NCBI GenBank assembly: GCA_036850595.1 | Contig: CM072154.1 | Span: 6,951,330-7,015,329, forward strand | Source of the DNA: Rhyacichthys aspro | Lineage: Eukaryota > Chordata > Actinopteri > Gobiiformes > Rhyacichthyidae | Reading direction: 5' to 3' | Length of the DNA: 64,000 bases | In this document: piece after piece, positions 52,300 through 64,000 of the stretch | How the letters are laid out: every line of letters starts with the position of its first letter | Numbering within the stretch: the stretch's first letter is position 1 | Translations under genes and position numbers: made by a program | Notes under the pieces: model-generated | What the model saw: only the letters and a program-made list of their open reading frames with translations | Databases searched by the model: none | Told to the model about the DNA's origin: nothing

Positions 52300-52670
52300 T
52301 TCTGAAATTTTTTGTCGCATCTATCATTCAATAACATTGCAGAGACATCCACACCAAAGCCATTATCTTTGAACCAGGCGACAATAGCACGACACATTAC
52401 AGAAAAACAGCGCCCCATGCTTGACGTGGAACGCTCCACCTGTGGTTTTAATAAGTCAGTGTTTCCTGCTCTGAGCCGTCTCCTGTTGTGTCCGCAGGCG
52501 GCAGCATATGGCCCCACGACACCCGAACCGCTCAGAAGCCAACAGGACTCTATTAGCTTATGCAACAGCGGAGCAATCCTGCGCGCCGTCAGCCCGTCCT
52601 CCAGTCCTCATCCCACTGTGGACGCTAATGTGAAGTTGTAGCGCAGCAGGCAGAAAACAGCTGGCCTCGG
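52300..52670. promoter_or_regulatory. Candidate intronic regulatory block
   Basis: This is a GC-elevated stretch with clustered motifs: CCACCTGTGGTTTTAATAAG combines an E-box (CACCTG), a RUNX core (TGTGGT) and a TTTAATAA homeodomain-like site, and GCCATTATC lies upstream. Open frames on both strands (103 and 109 codons) overlap here without domain features. The call is based on composition and motifs only. Confidence 0.22.
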
Positions 52671-54359
52671 GCAGAACTGGGGCTGTTTGTCAAGAATATT
52701 ATAAGATAAAGTGGCAGAAAAGGAGCCATCTGTGTGTAAACTCCAGCTAAACTGACAATGCACAAGTGTACCTACGTCTTGTCCTATTTGACTTTCTTTC
52801 TGTAAATCTTAAATAGTGACAGTGTGTATCTGGAATCTCGTTGAGTTAGTTTTATTTCATTGAATGGAATAGCATAATCAGGTCAAGGTCCGTGCAGCAC
52901 AGGGGTCTATTATGATTTTGAAAACACATGATGTGCTCAAGCCTAAGGTCATAATTAACTCATTTTGTGCTAAAACTGTACAATGTGAATACAATTAATA
53001 ATTGCTAGTTTAAAGGCATAGTTCAGCATCTGGTAGAAGAGGTTCTTTTAGATGCATTTGGATAGCTAGTAGCAGAAGAAAGCATAAACTATGTACTGTT
53101 TTAATTGGTAAGAACACATTATATTTTAAAGAATTTCTATCCAAATCTGAGGCCAATAAGAGATAGAGATATTTCCACAAGTTGCTGAACATGTTACTGA
53201 AGATATGGGACAATTCAAGTAAAGTTTCTTCCGCGTAACAATCTCAAGACCTCTTTCAGAAGAAGATGTATCTTTTTGTCCTTTCTTTTCTTGTATTTTT
53301 AAATGCTCCAAGGGCAATACATAGGTAAGTAAATAGTGCTTCAGACATAAGCTCTTCATGGTAGTGGTCTAGACTTAGAAAAAGTAATGTGGTCCAACTA
53401 TCCGGAACCTCAGTGGTTGCTAATAAACAGTCAGTGTGTTGTTTGGGATAAGAGGTAACCCACAGACCTGATATAGTACAGTAGTATAGTAAATAAAGTG
53501 AAGGTCCAACAGTGTCATTAAGATGTAAATAGTTACTACAAAGAGTCAAGGTTTAATTAAACAACTGAGCGCTTCAATTATCATTCCCCTGCTGCTTTAG
53601 TTCGATATCTCTGCGGAATACACTATTTTCCCTTTTCTCCACCTTGAATGTGAATGTGTGCTGCTGGAAGAAATGCAATCACTGCCTTTGATTCTGCTCC
53701 CTGATACCATCTCTGCTGCGAGCATCCCGGTGTGCTACATATTGTATGTGACCTGATGCAAGTGCTTAAAAAAGGGGTGAAGAATCTCTCTCAGACTGGC
53801 CTCAATGCGTGAGGTGCATGCGCGGCTACAGTGAGTTATGGCTTCTCTTCCCGTGGGGCGCAGATAGGAGAGAAGCTACCTGCCAAAAGATCATATCGCT
53901 CTGGTTCAAATCACAAACACAATCTCAGAAGTGGGATCTTTCATCTCAATTTGAAAACACTACAAACGTGGAAGACTGGGAAGTGTTCCAAGAGTTTCTG
54001 ACGCCCAATACAACCGCACATAAAAGGGGTGCTATCTGTTTTACTACTTTGTCATGCTTCTGTACTTAAAGAGCTGGATAGAAGGAAGAAGGAAGTAACT
54101 TACAAAGTGCAACGTGGACATTTCCGACAATTAATCAGGCGTCGGACCAGCAGTCTTTTGTGGGCGCTGCATACAGATGGGATTAGAAAAATATGTCCAC
54201 CTTGGCATGTCATACCAAGATTTGCAGCGTGCATTAGCATTTTCAGGGCATTTTAATTACATTTTTACCCGGTCTTTGAATTGACCACTCTTCCTTTTAG
54301 TCAGAAGAGTGTTTATCCAGCCACTCAAGCTCAATCCTTTTGCAGTTGTACATGAAGCA

Positions 54360-54690
54360 AAATGCTTATAAAATGCGTGACAAATTAGCGCAGAAAGCCA
54401 TCATAAATATTGCGAGATTGCGTAGATGTATTTGCATTCACAGCAGGTGCACGTCTGACAGAAACAGTGACTAAACAGAACAGCCGCCGAGCCCCACGGT
54501 GCTGCATTCACAAACCTCGCAAAAACAACAAAGGATGACTGACGTGAACGCTGGTGTCCCTTTAGCTTAATTAAGGCGCCATCAAAAGACATTTCCCGAA
54601 GCAGAAACAACACCACACCGCGGGCGTAATGATGCCGCCGCTCGTATGAAAGCAGCATGTGCGGTGTATCATTTCCATCTGCAGTATTCA
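54360..54690. promoter_or_regulatory. Candidate intronic enhancer block with SOX and palindromic homeodomain sites
   Basis: The block holds AACAAAGG (54527-54534, SOX-type), TTAATTAA (54567-54574) directly followed by palindromic GGCGCC (54575-54580), CCATCATAAATATTGCG, and a CpG-rich part (CACCGCGGGCGTAATGATG). The surrounding intron is AT-rich. A 99-codon minus frame spans it without recognisable domains. Confidence 0.3.
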
Positions 54691-55768
54691 TAAACACCAA
54701 TAGTACACTGTAGACTCATTGACTCCTGCGGTGCATGTGTTTTCTTTAATCAGTCGGCAGTTTTGTAAAGTAAAACCAGCTTATGTTTCCAAAGAGAATC
54801 CAAGGACTTTTGAATATGTCAGACTACGCAAATACAGAATGATGCGCAGAACACTGGCTTCTGTGAGAATGCGACGCAAGGTTTTCATTCGGGCACGGAC
54901 TGCATCAAAAATCAAGTCTCGAAAGGACAGTTCATTTTTTACCTCGAGTACATAGTTGTCAGCGCGCTCCCGGTTTGCAAAGCAGACAAGCCGAACAGCT
55001 GAATCACTGAAATCAATCAATATCCATTCAGCTGTGAAATACATCGAGCATATGTACACTGATATATCCAGATGACAGCCTGATTTTTCTCACAGAGAGC
55101 TTTCTGGACTGCAGTCAAAATGTATTGAAAAATGGAAACCAGATGCAAGATAAAACAGAAATGTCTTCAGCTTTGACAACTATCTATATTATGGTGGACT
55201 ATACTCTGGAACATTGGTGAACATCCATTTTACTGATCCAAAGACATTACAGAATAATTGGGCCTATGATTCAGCCCTTCCATTATCCATAGTGCTGTTG
55301 TTGAGTGTTTTTTTTTTTTTTAATCTGGTAAAAAACAAAGTGTTAACACAAATGCTGCCTCTCTTTCCCCAAGTACACTGTGTTTGCTCTGTATGTCTTG
55401 CACCTTTATAGTGGAGTTAACAATAAACGTACCTTGACATTACTTTTCAAATCACTCGTAGCTGGAAGCAGTTAGAGTCACAGGCCTGTTCAGTTGAAAG
55501 GTATGACATACACAAGCCCAATCAAGAGTGAGAGTCACTGCAAAACTGCTCCGAAGTGGCACATTTAACACCTGTGCTACTGAGCTGCTCCTCCGTGATA
55601 ACATCCAAGATGGAGTCATTATATTATGTTAAAAAAAAAAAAAAGGTTTTCAGATCAGGTAGTCTGTGCATGGTTAAGACAGGACAATATAGACAATTAC
55701 ATGTTAAGATTTCAATGCTTGAGATGCCATGAAATTCAGTTATGATTTTAAAACTGTGTATCTCATTA

Positions 55769-55949
55769 GTGCCCCAGGTTTGGGTGTGGGAGACACTACA
55801 CCCACAATACCAGTCTGTGCCAGTCCCAATCCTGGGAAAAATGGATAGGGTTGTGTGAGAAGGGAAATCCAGTGTAAAAACATTGCCAAGCTACTCGTGC
55901 GAACTACTTCACTGTGGCAAACCCAGATGGGGATAAGCCGAAAGGCACT
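55769..55949 (+). mobile_element. RTE-type LINE 3' tail relic
   Basis: The ordered phrases GTGCCAGTCCCAATCCTGGG, AAAATGGATAGGGTTGTGT, AATCCAGTGTAAAAACATTGCC and GGATAAGCCGAAAGGCA correspond to the 3' end of a LINE common in fish (typically ending in a GTGGCGACCCC...GAAAG block). Only the 3' end is present, diverged, on the + strand and antisense to agrin. The RTE assignment is from memory; the match to a repeat is clearer than the family. Confidence 0.68.
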
Positions 55950-56938
55950 TATCTTAATGCCAGGCTTTAGTCGTAGTTTTTTAAACTTTTAACTTTATGT
56001 GGGTGAAGTGTTGTCCATCTTCTTCAGGACGTCATCCAAAGTTTAAGATGGGATGTACGCAGGTTTTTAGACCAAGCAACAAACACTGACAATAACAGTC
56101 CAGACAAAAAAGGTCATATCGTCTGAGCATTAGCACTAATCCTACAGGAAACTTCTGCAAAGTTTGTGTCTAAAGCTGAAAAGACAAATGTGTTGAAGTT
56201 TTCTAATGATCCGTTTCACATTTTGTTGGCACTGGTCGATAATAAGCAAACTGCGCTGGATGCATTGTGACACTCACACCTGTTAATCTCCCCAAATCTG
56301 CTTTCTCCTCAACTGTCGCTATTTGCTCAGGTCTTATCACTGTCTTCTGCAATGACCCAAATCCGTCTTATCGGATCTCAAATGCTTCTGATGTATTGTG
56401 ATCTCTTCAATCGGGCTCGTCTCAGCGGCTCATCCAAGCACAGCAAACTACCTCCGACACACAACCCACAACCCACACCTTCCAATCGCCTTAAAGTGCA
56501 AACAAGCCCATTAAAGGGATTTACCCAAGGACGACCCAGTACAATTTCGCACATATATTTTTCTTAAACACATGCTTTATGTCTCCACGCCTCCTTCTGA
56601 GGTGAGAGTGAAAATCCTGATAGCTTAGAAGGAGAATTTAACAGCCCGTCTGCACAGCTTCCATTTTAGTAAGCCGCAGAGCATTACAGTTATAATCCTG
56701 TTTTTCATTATGTGCCATATTAGCCGTCTTTAAGATAGATTGAAAATAGAAATAAACAAAAAAATAATCACCTGGAAGTGCTGTGGAAGGTAGTGCTTCT
56801 AGTCGGTCTAATTCCTGCAAACACTTTCACAGAATCAAACCCATCTTACTTGAAATTGTCATGTTATTAGACGAACGCATTGACTTTCTTTTGGGGCAAA
56901 AAACACTTCCATAGCTATACCATATACTTGGTACCGTA

Positions 56939-57335
56939 TGGTGCATTCATGTGTTCCTCGGAAACTCAGAGTTAGGAAGTTGTTCTTCCGACTTCGGTGT
57001 GTTCACGTAATTTAAATGAGTCAATACAGTCAAAGTATCAATTATTAACCTGTTATTAGCGGATTAAGAAAAGGTAGCCGATTCCAAATAGTTATATAAT
57101 GTATGTTGAAATCTCTAAATACCGGACATAAATAAATAAATAACTTAGTAAATAGTTTAAATAAGCCTATGTGGACAAAAAAATAGTACTCTCAAATTAT
57201 CAAGTTATTAATGTGCAAAACAGTTGGTATGAAATATTTATTTTTTTATTTATATTTAGTTAAGCAGGCATTCATGTGCATTTTTCAACCCGGAAAAACA
57301 TTTCCCGAGTTCCTGAGGACCACATGAATGCACCA
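56939..57335. mobile_element. Inverted-repeat MITE, 397 bp, TA target duplication
   Basis: The left end from 56939 and the reverse complement of the right end up to 57335 both begin TGGTGCATTCATGTG, stay alignable through TCCTC and the following GAACTC-like block, and reach TTCCGAC/TTCCGGG, about 48 bp in all. TA dinucleotides sit immediately outside both ends (56937-56938 and 57336-57337), fitting Tc1/mariner-type insertion. An internal partial copy of GCATTCATGTGCA occurs near 57269. There is no transposase frame. Confidence 0.75.
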
Positions 57336-60300
57336 TAAGAACCAGCTGAGTCAGTTGGTTTGGAACGAGCAAATTAATGTCATGATCCAAAAGTTTCTGC
57401 ATCTTAATCTAAACTTAAACCAAACTGGGATCTTTGAGGATATATAGAACATATTTAATACATGAACCATTTAATCTTGAGAACTGGTGATAATAAGACA
57501 CCGAGAACTTAAGCCATTTCCATTTGCGTTAGATACTCCAAATATGTTGTAATTGTATTGTGACTGTAAATGTTGATAGCACATATTTTTATCTATATAT
57601 TGTACATGTATATATGTCTTAGAAATCTTGTAAATGAAGTTTCAGGATCCAGGAAGAGCAGCAATTGATTGCAGCAGCTAATGAGAATCTGAATGAACAA
57701 ACGTTACACCACTCCAATTGACTTGACAGCATTAACCATTCAACTCACACATTAAACTAAGCCGTAATTAGCTTTTTGCTGCTTTCTTGCACAAAATAGC
57801 TGCGAATGATTAGTTTGGACACGGACTCCTCTGTTGTGATGTGTTTATCCAGACCCTCTACAATGTGTTCCACCAGTGCTTAATGCAAAGTTTAATGCAC
57901 TTTATGTCAATCCCTCTATCTCCATTATCTGGTTACATTAGATTGCTACTCAATTTCTTCTTCATGTGCAAAAGTAAACAGGCTATTTTGCAACTTCTAC
58001 AACTTACATCATACATAAGAGATGGAGAGTTAATTTGTCTCTAAGGCACCAGTTTAATTATGATGCACAGCAAGCCCTTTCCTTCGTTGAAATGATAAAT
58101 CAACTGTTAACACATCTTCAACATGTCAACACTTCAATTATGATCGCATATTTTTGGACACCTCCTCGATGTGCTTCTATTAACAAATACAACTGTGAGT
58201 AAAAGTTTAAATGCAACATCCAAATACATCGAATAAATACTCATATCATACTGTCAGGATGTACTTAGTTCATTAGGTCTATTCCAGTACAAGGTCTGAA
58301 GGGGGCTTTTGTTTCCATTAAGCTTCATGACTTGGTCTGGGTTGGTGGGTTATTGACTACAACATAAGCCTAAAAGTACCTGAGAAGCGCATTGAAGTGC
58401 AGTGTGATGTCTCCTCTCATTTCTCTGCCGCCTCATTAAAACTTAATGAAACTCGGCACTCGCTTTAAAAGCAGCAGTGGTTCTTTGACGGATCAGGCCC
58501 GAGTCCTGTCCATTAACATAATGTGTTTGGTGAGAAAAAAGGTTCAGGAGCGTGACACACAGAATCGGAGGAGATTCTAACATTTTTCTGCTTAAACCCA
58601 CCCTCCAAGTAGCAGTCTTACGGATCCCAGCTGGACCAAACCACTACACAACAGCTTGCTAGCCATATTATGTATTCTAGCAACATTACAGACATATATA
58701 TAGAACACATATCTGCAAGCTGCTGCCGACACAAAATGTTCCAAGTGCAACACTGACATATCTCATTTGTTTTCCCTACAATATATGCTCCTGTCGTTTC
58801 AATATTTGTGAGAGGATGAAATACAATCCAGGTCTGCCACTTTCACTTTGAAAGCTTATCAAACAGGGAGACACTGTACATGCGGCAATAACAAAAAGCT
58901 TCAGGTGGAAGGATTTTTTTTTTTAGCTCCAACAAAATCCCTTTTTGTAAATATCTGCGTTCAAAGCGACAAATTACAACTAAACTTGAATTAGTATATC
59001 TTTTTTTCTATATATTTTAAGTAAGTACAAGCCTGGCATATATGATTCTGGATAATGGCAGTTCATGAATTGGATTACAGCCTTAAACTTAATAGATACT
59101 TATATGGTACTTAAAGAATGCTTATACTTGCTACATACTCAGGTACTTAACAGAATATACAAAGGGGAATTATGATAGAAAGCAAGGTGTTCTAAGAGAC
59201 TTCCCAGGTAAAAGGGACCTGGGGGGTCCTAAACTTGACCCATACATTGTTTTATATGTGATTTAGTGCACACCAATCATTTTACTATTAAGTCTTTCTA
59301 TTTCAAGTGTCTGTCATTGTTTAACCATCTCTTATCACATTTGAGGTGCCCTTCGGAATGGCCTCTTTTGCCTAAACTCTAGCAACACCTCTATCTGAAA
59401 AAAAGATTTAAGCCCATTAAATAGTAATGACACAAAATGCACAAAATACTACAATCTACTATTACCGATGATGACAGTTGGGGCAAATTACTTTATCTGC
59501 TTCAGAGCCAAGCATTTCTTGTGAATCTACTGTTTTTGTTTTTTTTTTTTATTATTATTTATTTAGTTTAATGACACAAAATAACTGTGTGCATGAGCCA
59601 GTCCGATTTTTCTGTAGGTGGAACAAGTTGACCGTTTTAATTACTGACTTTGCACTATAAATATTGAATAAGTAGTTATACAAGTGAGACACAAGGCTAT
59701 CTGAGTTATTTATTGTATTCTTGCAGCCTGTGGGGGCATAGAATCAACGTCACATCCACCACCAACACTTCAGGACCTGCTTGGAATCGACCTGTTATGC
59801 CGATTATTTCTAAGATGTGTAACACTGCAGTGAAGTCTCCGTTGGTGGTCTATTCCTGTTCCATTCTATATGAACTGTTTACTTCCCGAGTATCCCTTGT
59901 GTTTCGACCAGCATCCACTGACGATGTGATGAAGCTTGAATAATTCACCCTCCGACTGCGTGTGTCAGCACAGAAAGCGCCGGATAAATTATATAAAAGT
60001 AATGAGATTGCTACTTGTACATTTTTAAAATCTCTCTCAACGCAAAAAAGGAATATAAATATGTATAACCATTAGAGAAATTTGTACTTTACAGGGGCTC
60101 CGTGAGATCTCTTGAGCTCCCGCTGATGGAAAGGCCTAGAATGGAATAGAATTCTGTCTATACTTGTCTACAGTCCATTCTGATGGGTCTTGGGATGTAT
60201 TTGGGCAGTGAGCAGCAGGGAAGAAGAGCAATCGTGTGCTTAAGATGGCTTTATGGTGCATCCTCATGCAAACGCGGGTGGCTGTTTGTTTGCCGTCGCT

Positions 60301-63300
60301 GGCTGGAGGGCGTGCTCGTGCATACTGATGACCGCAGAGTCCCCTAGGCTGCCTACCTCCTATCTCTGAACCCATATCTCATCTTTTACAGGAGGACTGC
60401 AGTGACCAATCTAACACTGCCCAAGGTTCTCAAATGTGTGGGTTGACTGCCATCTGGTCTGGCTTTTCTTTTGTCCAGGCAGTGTGGAGCCAACCTGTTC
60501 TCATGCAGACATTTGGTCACTGGCCTATCTCATCTACCGAGACTGATGGAACCATTACGGCGTTCCATGTTGACACGCCAGGTTTCCAAGAGACCTGAGA
60601 GGCAACATACCTGCGTCACAATTGGGTCAGTTCCAATTAGGTGCCTGGGATTTTTATAGATTGCCAGGGATGGAACATACAGAGGTTTGACTCGAGTTTA
60701 TTTGTCTTAACGTTGGTATATTACACCTTGGGATAAAAGTGGACAGTCCCAGACCTGTCCTGTACTTCTGTGTCTTCTAACAGCGCCAGTTCACTGTGCT
60801 CAGACAAATCGACAAGCAGAAAAATTCAGGTAAATCTACAGTTATCAGACTGAAAGACAAAAATAGAGAGCTTCACATCATCACCCAAACCAATCGGTGC
60901 TGCTCTCATCTGTAATGGGAGGGAAGAGGTGATTGAATCGTAGCGTGGCACCAGATGAACCCAGCATGGCACTGAGGTAATTGCACGTTCTTTTCGCTCT
61001 CTCCTTTGGTGTGCCTGCTCTCACATAAAAGTCTCATTTGGAACAAGAGGGAATGTATTGGCTCTTAGGGGATTGATGAGGGTTACACGGCCTTGGGTCG
61101 CTGAATTAAACCTCTCCCCTTATGGGTGTAAATGCACCGGCCTCGTGCAGCGTAAGGCCATCCAATGACCTCTTAACCACCACCGAATGAGGCACTTGTT
61201 GATTCGAGGGTTAGGAAGCTATTGTTTCCTGATTGGACTATGAGGCCAATTGAAGGGCATTTGAGCTACTATAATCAAACACTTTATTTATATCTATATC
61301 TAACCAGGTCTAGCACTCCACAGTTTGCAAACCATCTGATCTGAGCTATGTGGCAGTCGCAGTGTCAGCTAAGTAACTCACAAAATGTTGCAAATGAAAA
61401 AACAATATATTTAACGAAAATCAGAGCAGTAAGCAAAGAGCTACAATGCTTGGAGTGTTAATATATCCTTGCCAGCGTGCTTATGCTAACTCCATTACGT
61501 TCCAAACTGGACTGCTTGGTGGAAAAGGTAGCGTTGCTTCCTCAAAAAAAGCCTTAAGTGTGTGGTGAGCCTATAAGCAGCACCAATTGGTCCTAAGTTA
61601 TTTTAATGATTTCCCCCATCAGCCTTTGAGCCCCTCCTACACACTCTAAGCCCTTCCCCTAGGCTTACAAGCCCTGAGCGCCGAGGAAAAGTGGAAGGGA
61701 TTTCTGGAAGTGGGAGAAAATAGAACACAAGCATGAAAAGCAGAAGACGGAGCGGCGAGAGAAATCGACGGCGGAGATCCCAACTGACAGCTTAATATTC
61801 AGAGTACGAGAGCAGTGTACGAGATGGCAGAGGTGATTTGGTATGAATAGCTGGTCGACCCGTAGTGCCCTGTCTGGTCCACTGTAATGGCTTTCTCCTG
61901 CTTCTCTTTTCACTTTATTCCACACTGTTTCCCTACGAGTGCTTTCTGTGAGCATTTTTAAGTGTGTTAGAGATCTTCAACCTACTGGGAGTTCTAATTT
62001 TATTTACGGCTACAAGGGTCATTATATTGCTGACCTATCTAAAATGAAAAGCCTCCTTCTTCTCATCTGTTATGCTTCCTTCCATTGAACTACATCTTTA
62101 CATTTTATTTCTATTTCTTCCATGTAATTCTGTTCACTATACTTCAAAGCTGATTGGCAGTGGGTTGCAGTGACTCTGACATGAAAATGCTACATAAATA
62201 TGCTCAATAAGATTTTTGGGGGTGTTAAAAATGTGGTTTTAGAAAGAAAGCAATGTTAGAAGCAGTGGAATTGGAATATACTTTTAATAAAAATGGTATG
62301 AACTTTTATTAACAGCACATTCCAGTTTTTATTTGTAAAAAAACAGAAGAGAAAAATCACTGAACAGTCTTTCCTATTTATAAACCAAGAGTCGTAAAAC
62401 ACACACAAAAAACATTTTTCATTTTCCTATCTTAATAGTTTATCTACAATGGAGCTGGCTTTAAGTGATACTTTATTTCTCTGATTGCTTGTATGTCTGT
62501 TTAATTGTGCTAGAGGTTTATTCTGTGTCTACTGCTACAGCTTCCTGGAAAACTAATTTGAATCCAACTAATTCTTTGTATAAATAGAAAAAAATAAAGA
62601 TGGACACAATGGATTCAAAAAGTGCTGCATTTTGCATTCATTCTCTGTGGCATAAGATTATTTATTCCCAGAACAAGACAATGTTGGCCAATCAGCAAAC
62701 TGCAGAGTGTTTATCTCCACATTTTAGTAACTGTTTTTCTGTGCTACTACACTAACACAGAGGAGGCAAAAATGAGACACGATAAAGCAGCAGCATTTCA
62801 TGTATTTTACCATTGCAGTGTTTCAACCTGTCCATTTCCCCCAAGTACGGGCCCACACTAATGGGCGGCATTGGACGAACACTTAACTCACTCAAACACC
62901 TATGTATTATGCATTACCACAGAAAAGAGTGGCTAGTAGATATTAATAAAGCAACACTGGGTTGAGGAATGTGATTTTGAAAAGAAGAAGACAGTACTGT
63001 GCAAAAGAATTTGGTGTGCAGTCTGCTACAATTGCTGCTAATTAAGCACTAATTCAACCCATTCATCCACATCTAAAAAGCAAGGATCTGGAGTGCTGGC
63101 ACTTGCAATCAGGCCCTCAAATCATTGCACCGCATTGTGATGAAGTGGAGTGGGGCGACCATTAGAGTTTTTCTAGAGGAGTCCGGTGGAGCAACTATGT
63201 AAAAATGCTAACAAAATACTTTATTGTTGTAGATAAAGCCTCCGTGACTGGTCGGAGTTATTGTGGCGTAGTGACAGGAGACAGCTGTGGGAGGTGAGAG

Positions 63301-64000
63301 CTGTCTGGGATCAGTGGGAAATGTCACAGCTAATACATTTGATGTGTGGAGAACCAGCTTTGGATGCATGGCTCTCCGGCAGTGTGAAGAGAGCGTGGAT
63401 GTGTGCACGGCTCGCTGCACGGGACCAGCATCCAACGCTGTTTACTTCACTGCTTTCCATATAGACTTGGATAAAGTGACAGAAGTAAAAGTGTATTCCA
63501 GAGGAGTGTAGGCAAAAAGGTATGTTTTTAACTTGAAGGACTGTCCGTGTTGAGTTCTCAGGGTCCTAGAAGGTTAATATTGCACATATCTAACAAAACA
63601 GAGAGCCATTTTGCTGCATTAATGATCCATTAAGGTTTGGCTGTGTGATTTTATCCAGTCTGCAGGAAGGAATCGACGATGCCTCCTCGGTCAAGGTCGT
63701 GACATTATTGAGATTTTGGATTAAGATTGTGACACCCTTAATTAAGAGACTTATCCTCCTGATTCAAGCAGTGTGTTTAGGATGGTAGAAGATTATGGAT
63801 GTAAGCTGGCGTGGGATAATAATGCTTTATTTCCATGTAAAGTATTGAGATTTAGAGATTCATTAAGGGTGGCTGGCTGCATAGAAAAAAGGGCAAATAA
63901 TGTCGAACAAAATGACAACACCCATTTAGCAAACACAGAAGATAATCCTTACTACAAACATGTCTGCGGCCAGAATTGAAAAGATATATACAGTAGAGAA

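Larger units (their letters stand above)
18532..64000 (-). other. Agrin intron upstream of the first follistatin exon (at least 45.4 kb, start not seen)
   Basis: From family knowledge, agrin's amino-terminal NtA exons, and the alternative first exon of transmembrane agrin, lie upstream of this domain; in mammals the intron before it is also a large one. I searched the minus strand for a short signal-anchor exon and for NtA sequence and recognised neither. Outside the listed repeats and candidate regulatory blocks I see nothing supportable in 18600-20330, 21500-22220, 22430-24880, 25570-27500, 28060-29390, 29620-30520, 32110-33480, 33820-34730, 34870-37720, 38160-42380, 42430-43670, 44070-49460, 49490-52300, 52680-54360, 54700-55770, 55950-56930 and 57340-64000. 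Homopolymers lie at 21477-21496 (T20) and 36502-36522 (T21). Positions 43366-43625 may hold another decayed repeat. Confidence 0.72.

Noticed and set aside
61540..61690. AAGCCCTTCCCCTAGGCTTAC phrase resembling a fish repeat
   Set aside because: No defined ends and only one phrase recognised.
1..64000. CRISPR arrays, operons, bacterial promoters, tRNA or rRNA genes
   Set aside because: The window is vertebrate intronic DNA; no regularly spaced repeats with spacers, no cloverleaf with intact A and B boxes, and no rRNA sequence were seen.

Overview
The window looks like vertebrate, most likely teleost fish, nuclear DNA. It is AT-rich, has no operon structure and no long open frames, and it carries relics of interspersed repeats that I associate with fish genomes: an L2-type LINE tail, an RTE-type LINE tail, and small hAT-, piggyBac- and TA-inserting elements.

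I recognise only one coding segment. It is a 216-nt exon on the minus strand at 18316-18531, encoding a ten-cysteine follistatin/Kazal domain that matches the first such domain of agrin (agrn). Agrin is the heparan-sulfate proteoglycan that clusters acetylcholine receptors at the neuromuscular junction. The exon has a good branch site, polypyrimidine tract, AG acceptor and GTAAGT donor, and both flanking introns are phase 1. The gene therefore runs right to left. Positions 18532-64000 are intron upstream of the exon, and 1-18315 are intron downstream. Neither the amino-terminal agrin exons nor the next follistatin-like exon was recognised.

Downstream intron (1-18315): a 542-bp non-autonomous hAT element with a perfect 8-bp target duplication at 100-641, a 31-bp near-perfect palindrome at 2003-2071, a short repeat relic near 7090, homopolymer runs, and three GC-elevated, motif-rich blocks (about 9.03-9.44, 12.34-12.87 and 15.40-15.62 kb) that could be enhancers.

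Upstream intron (18532-64000): two CpG-rich blocks (20.94-21.34 and 24.88-25.57 kb) that are the best candidates for an internal promoter; a long hairpin at 20339-20422; two relics of one common fish repeat (22.2 and 34.7 kb); a diverged tandem duplication with a TTA microsatellite (27.5-28.05 kb); LINE tails (30.5 and 55.8 kb); a pair of related 21-bp minisatellites (31.6-32.1 and 33.5-33.8 kb); a piggyBac-like element (43675-44070); a TA-inserted inverted-repeat element (56939-57335); and several motif-rich blocks (29.4, 37.7-38.15, 52.3 and 54.4 kb).

I found no novel coding system. The interest lies in the isolation of this agrin exon inside very long introns, the candidate internal promoters and enhancers, and several well-delimited small transposons and palindromes. 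Calls on regulatory blocks are inference from composition and motifs only.
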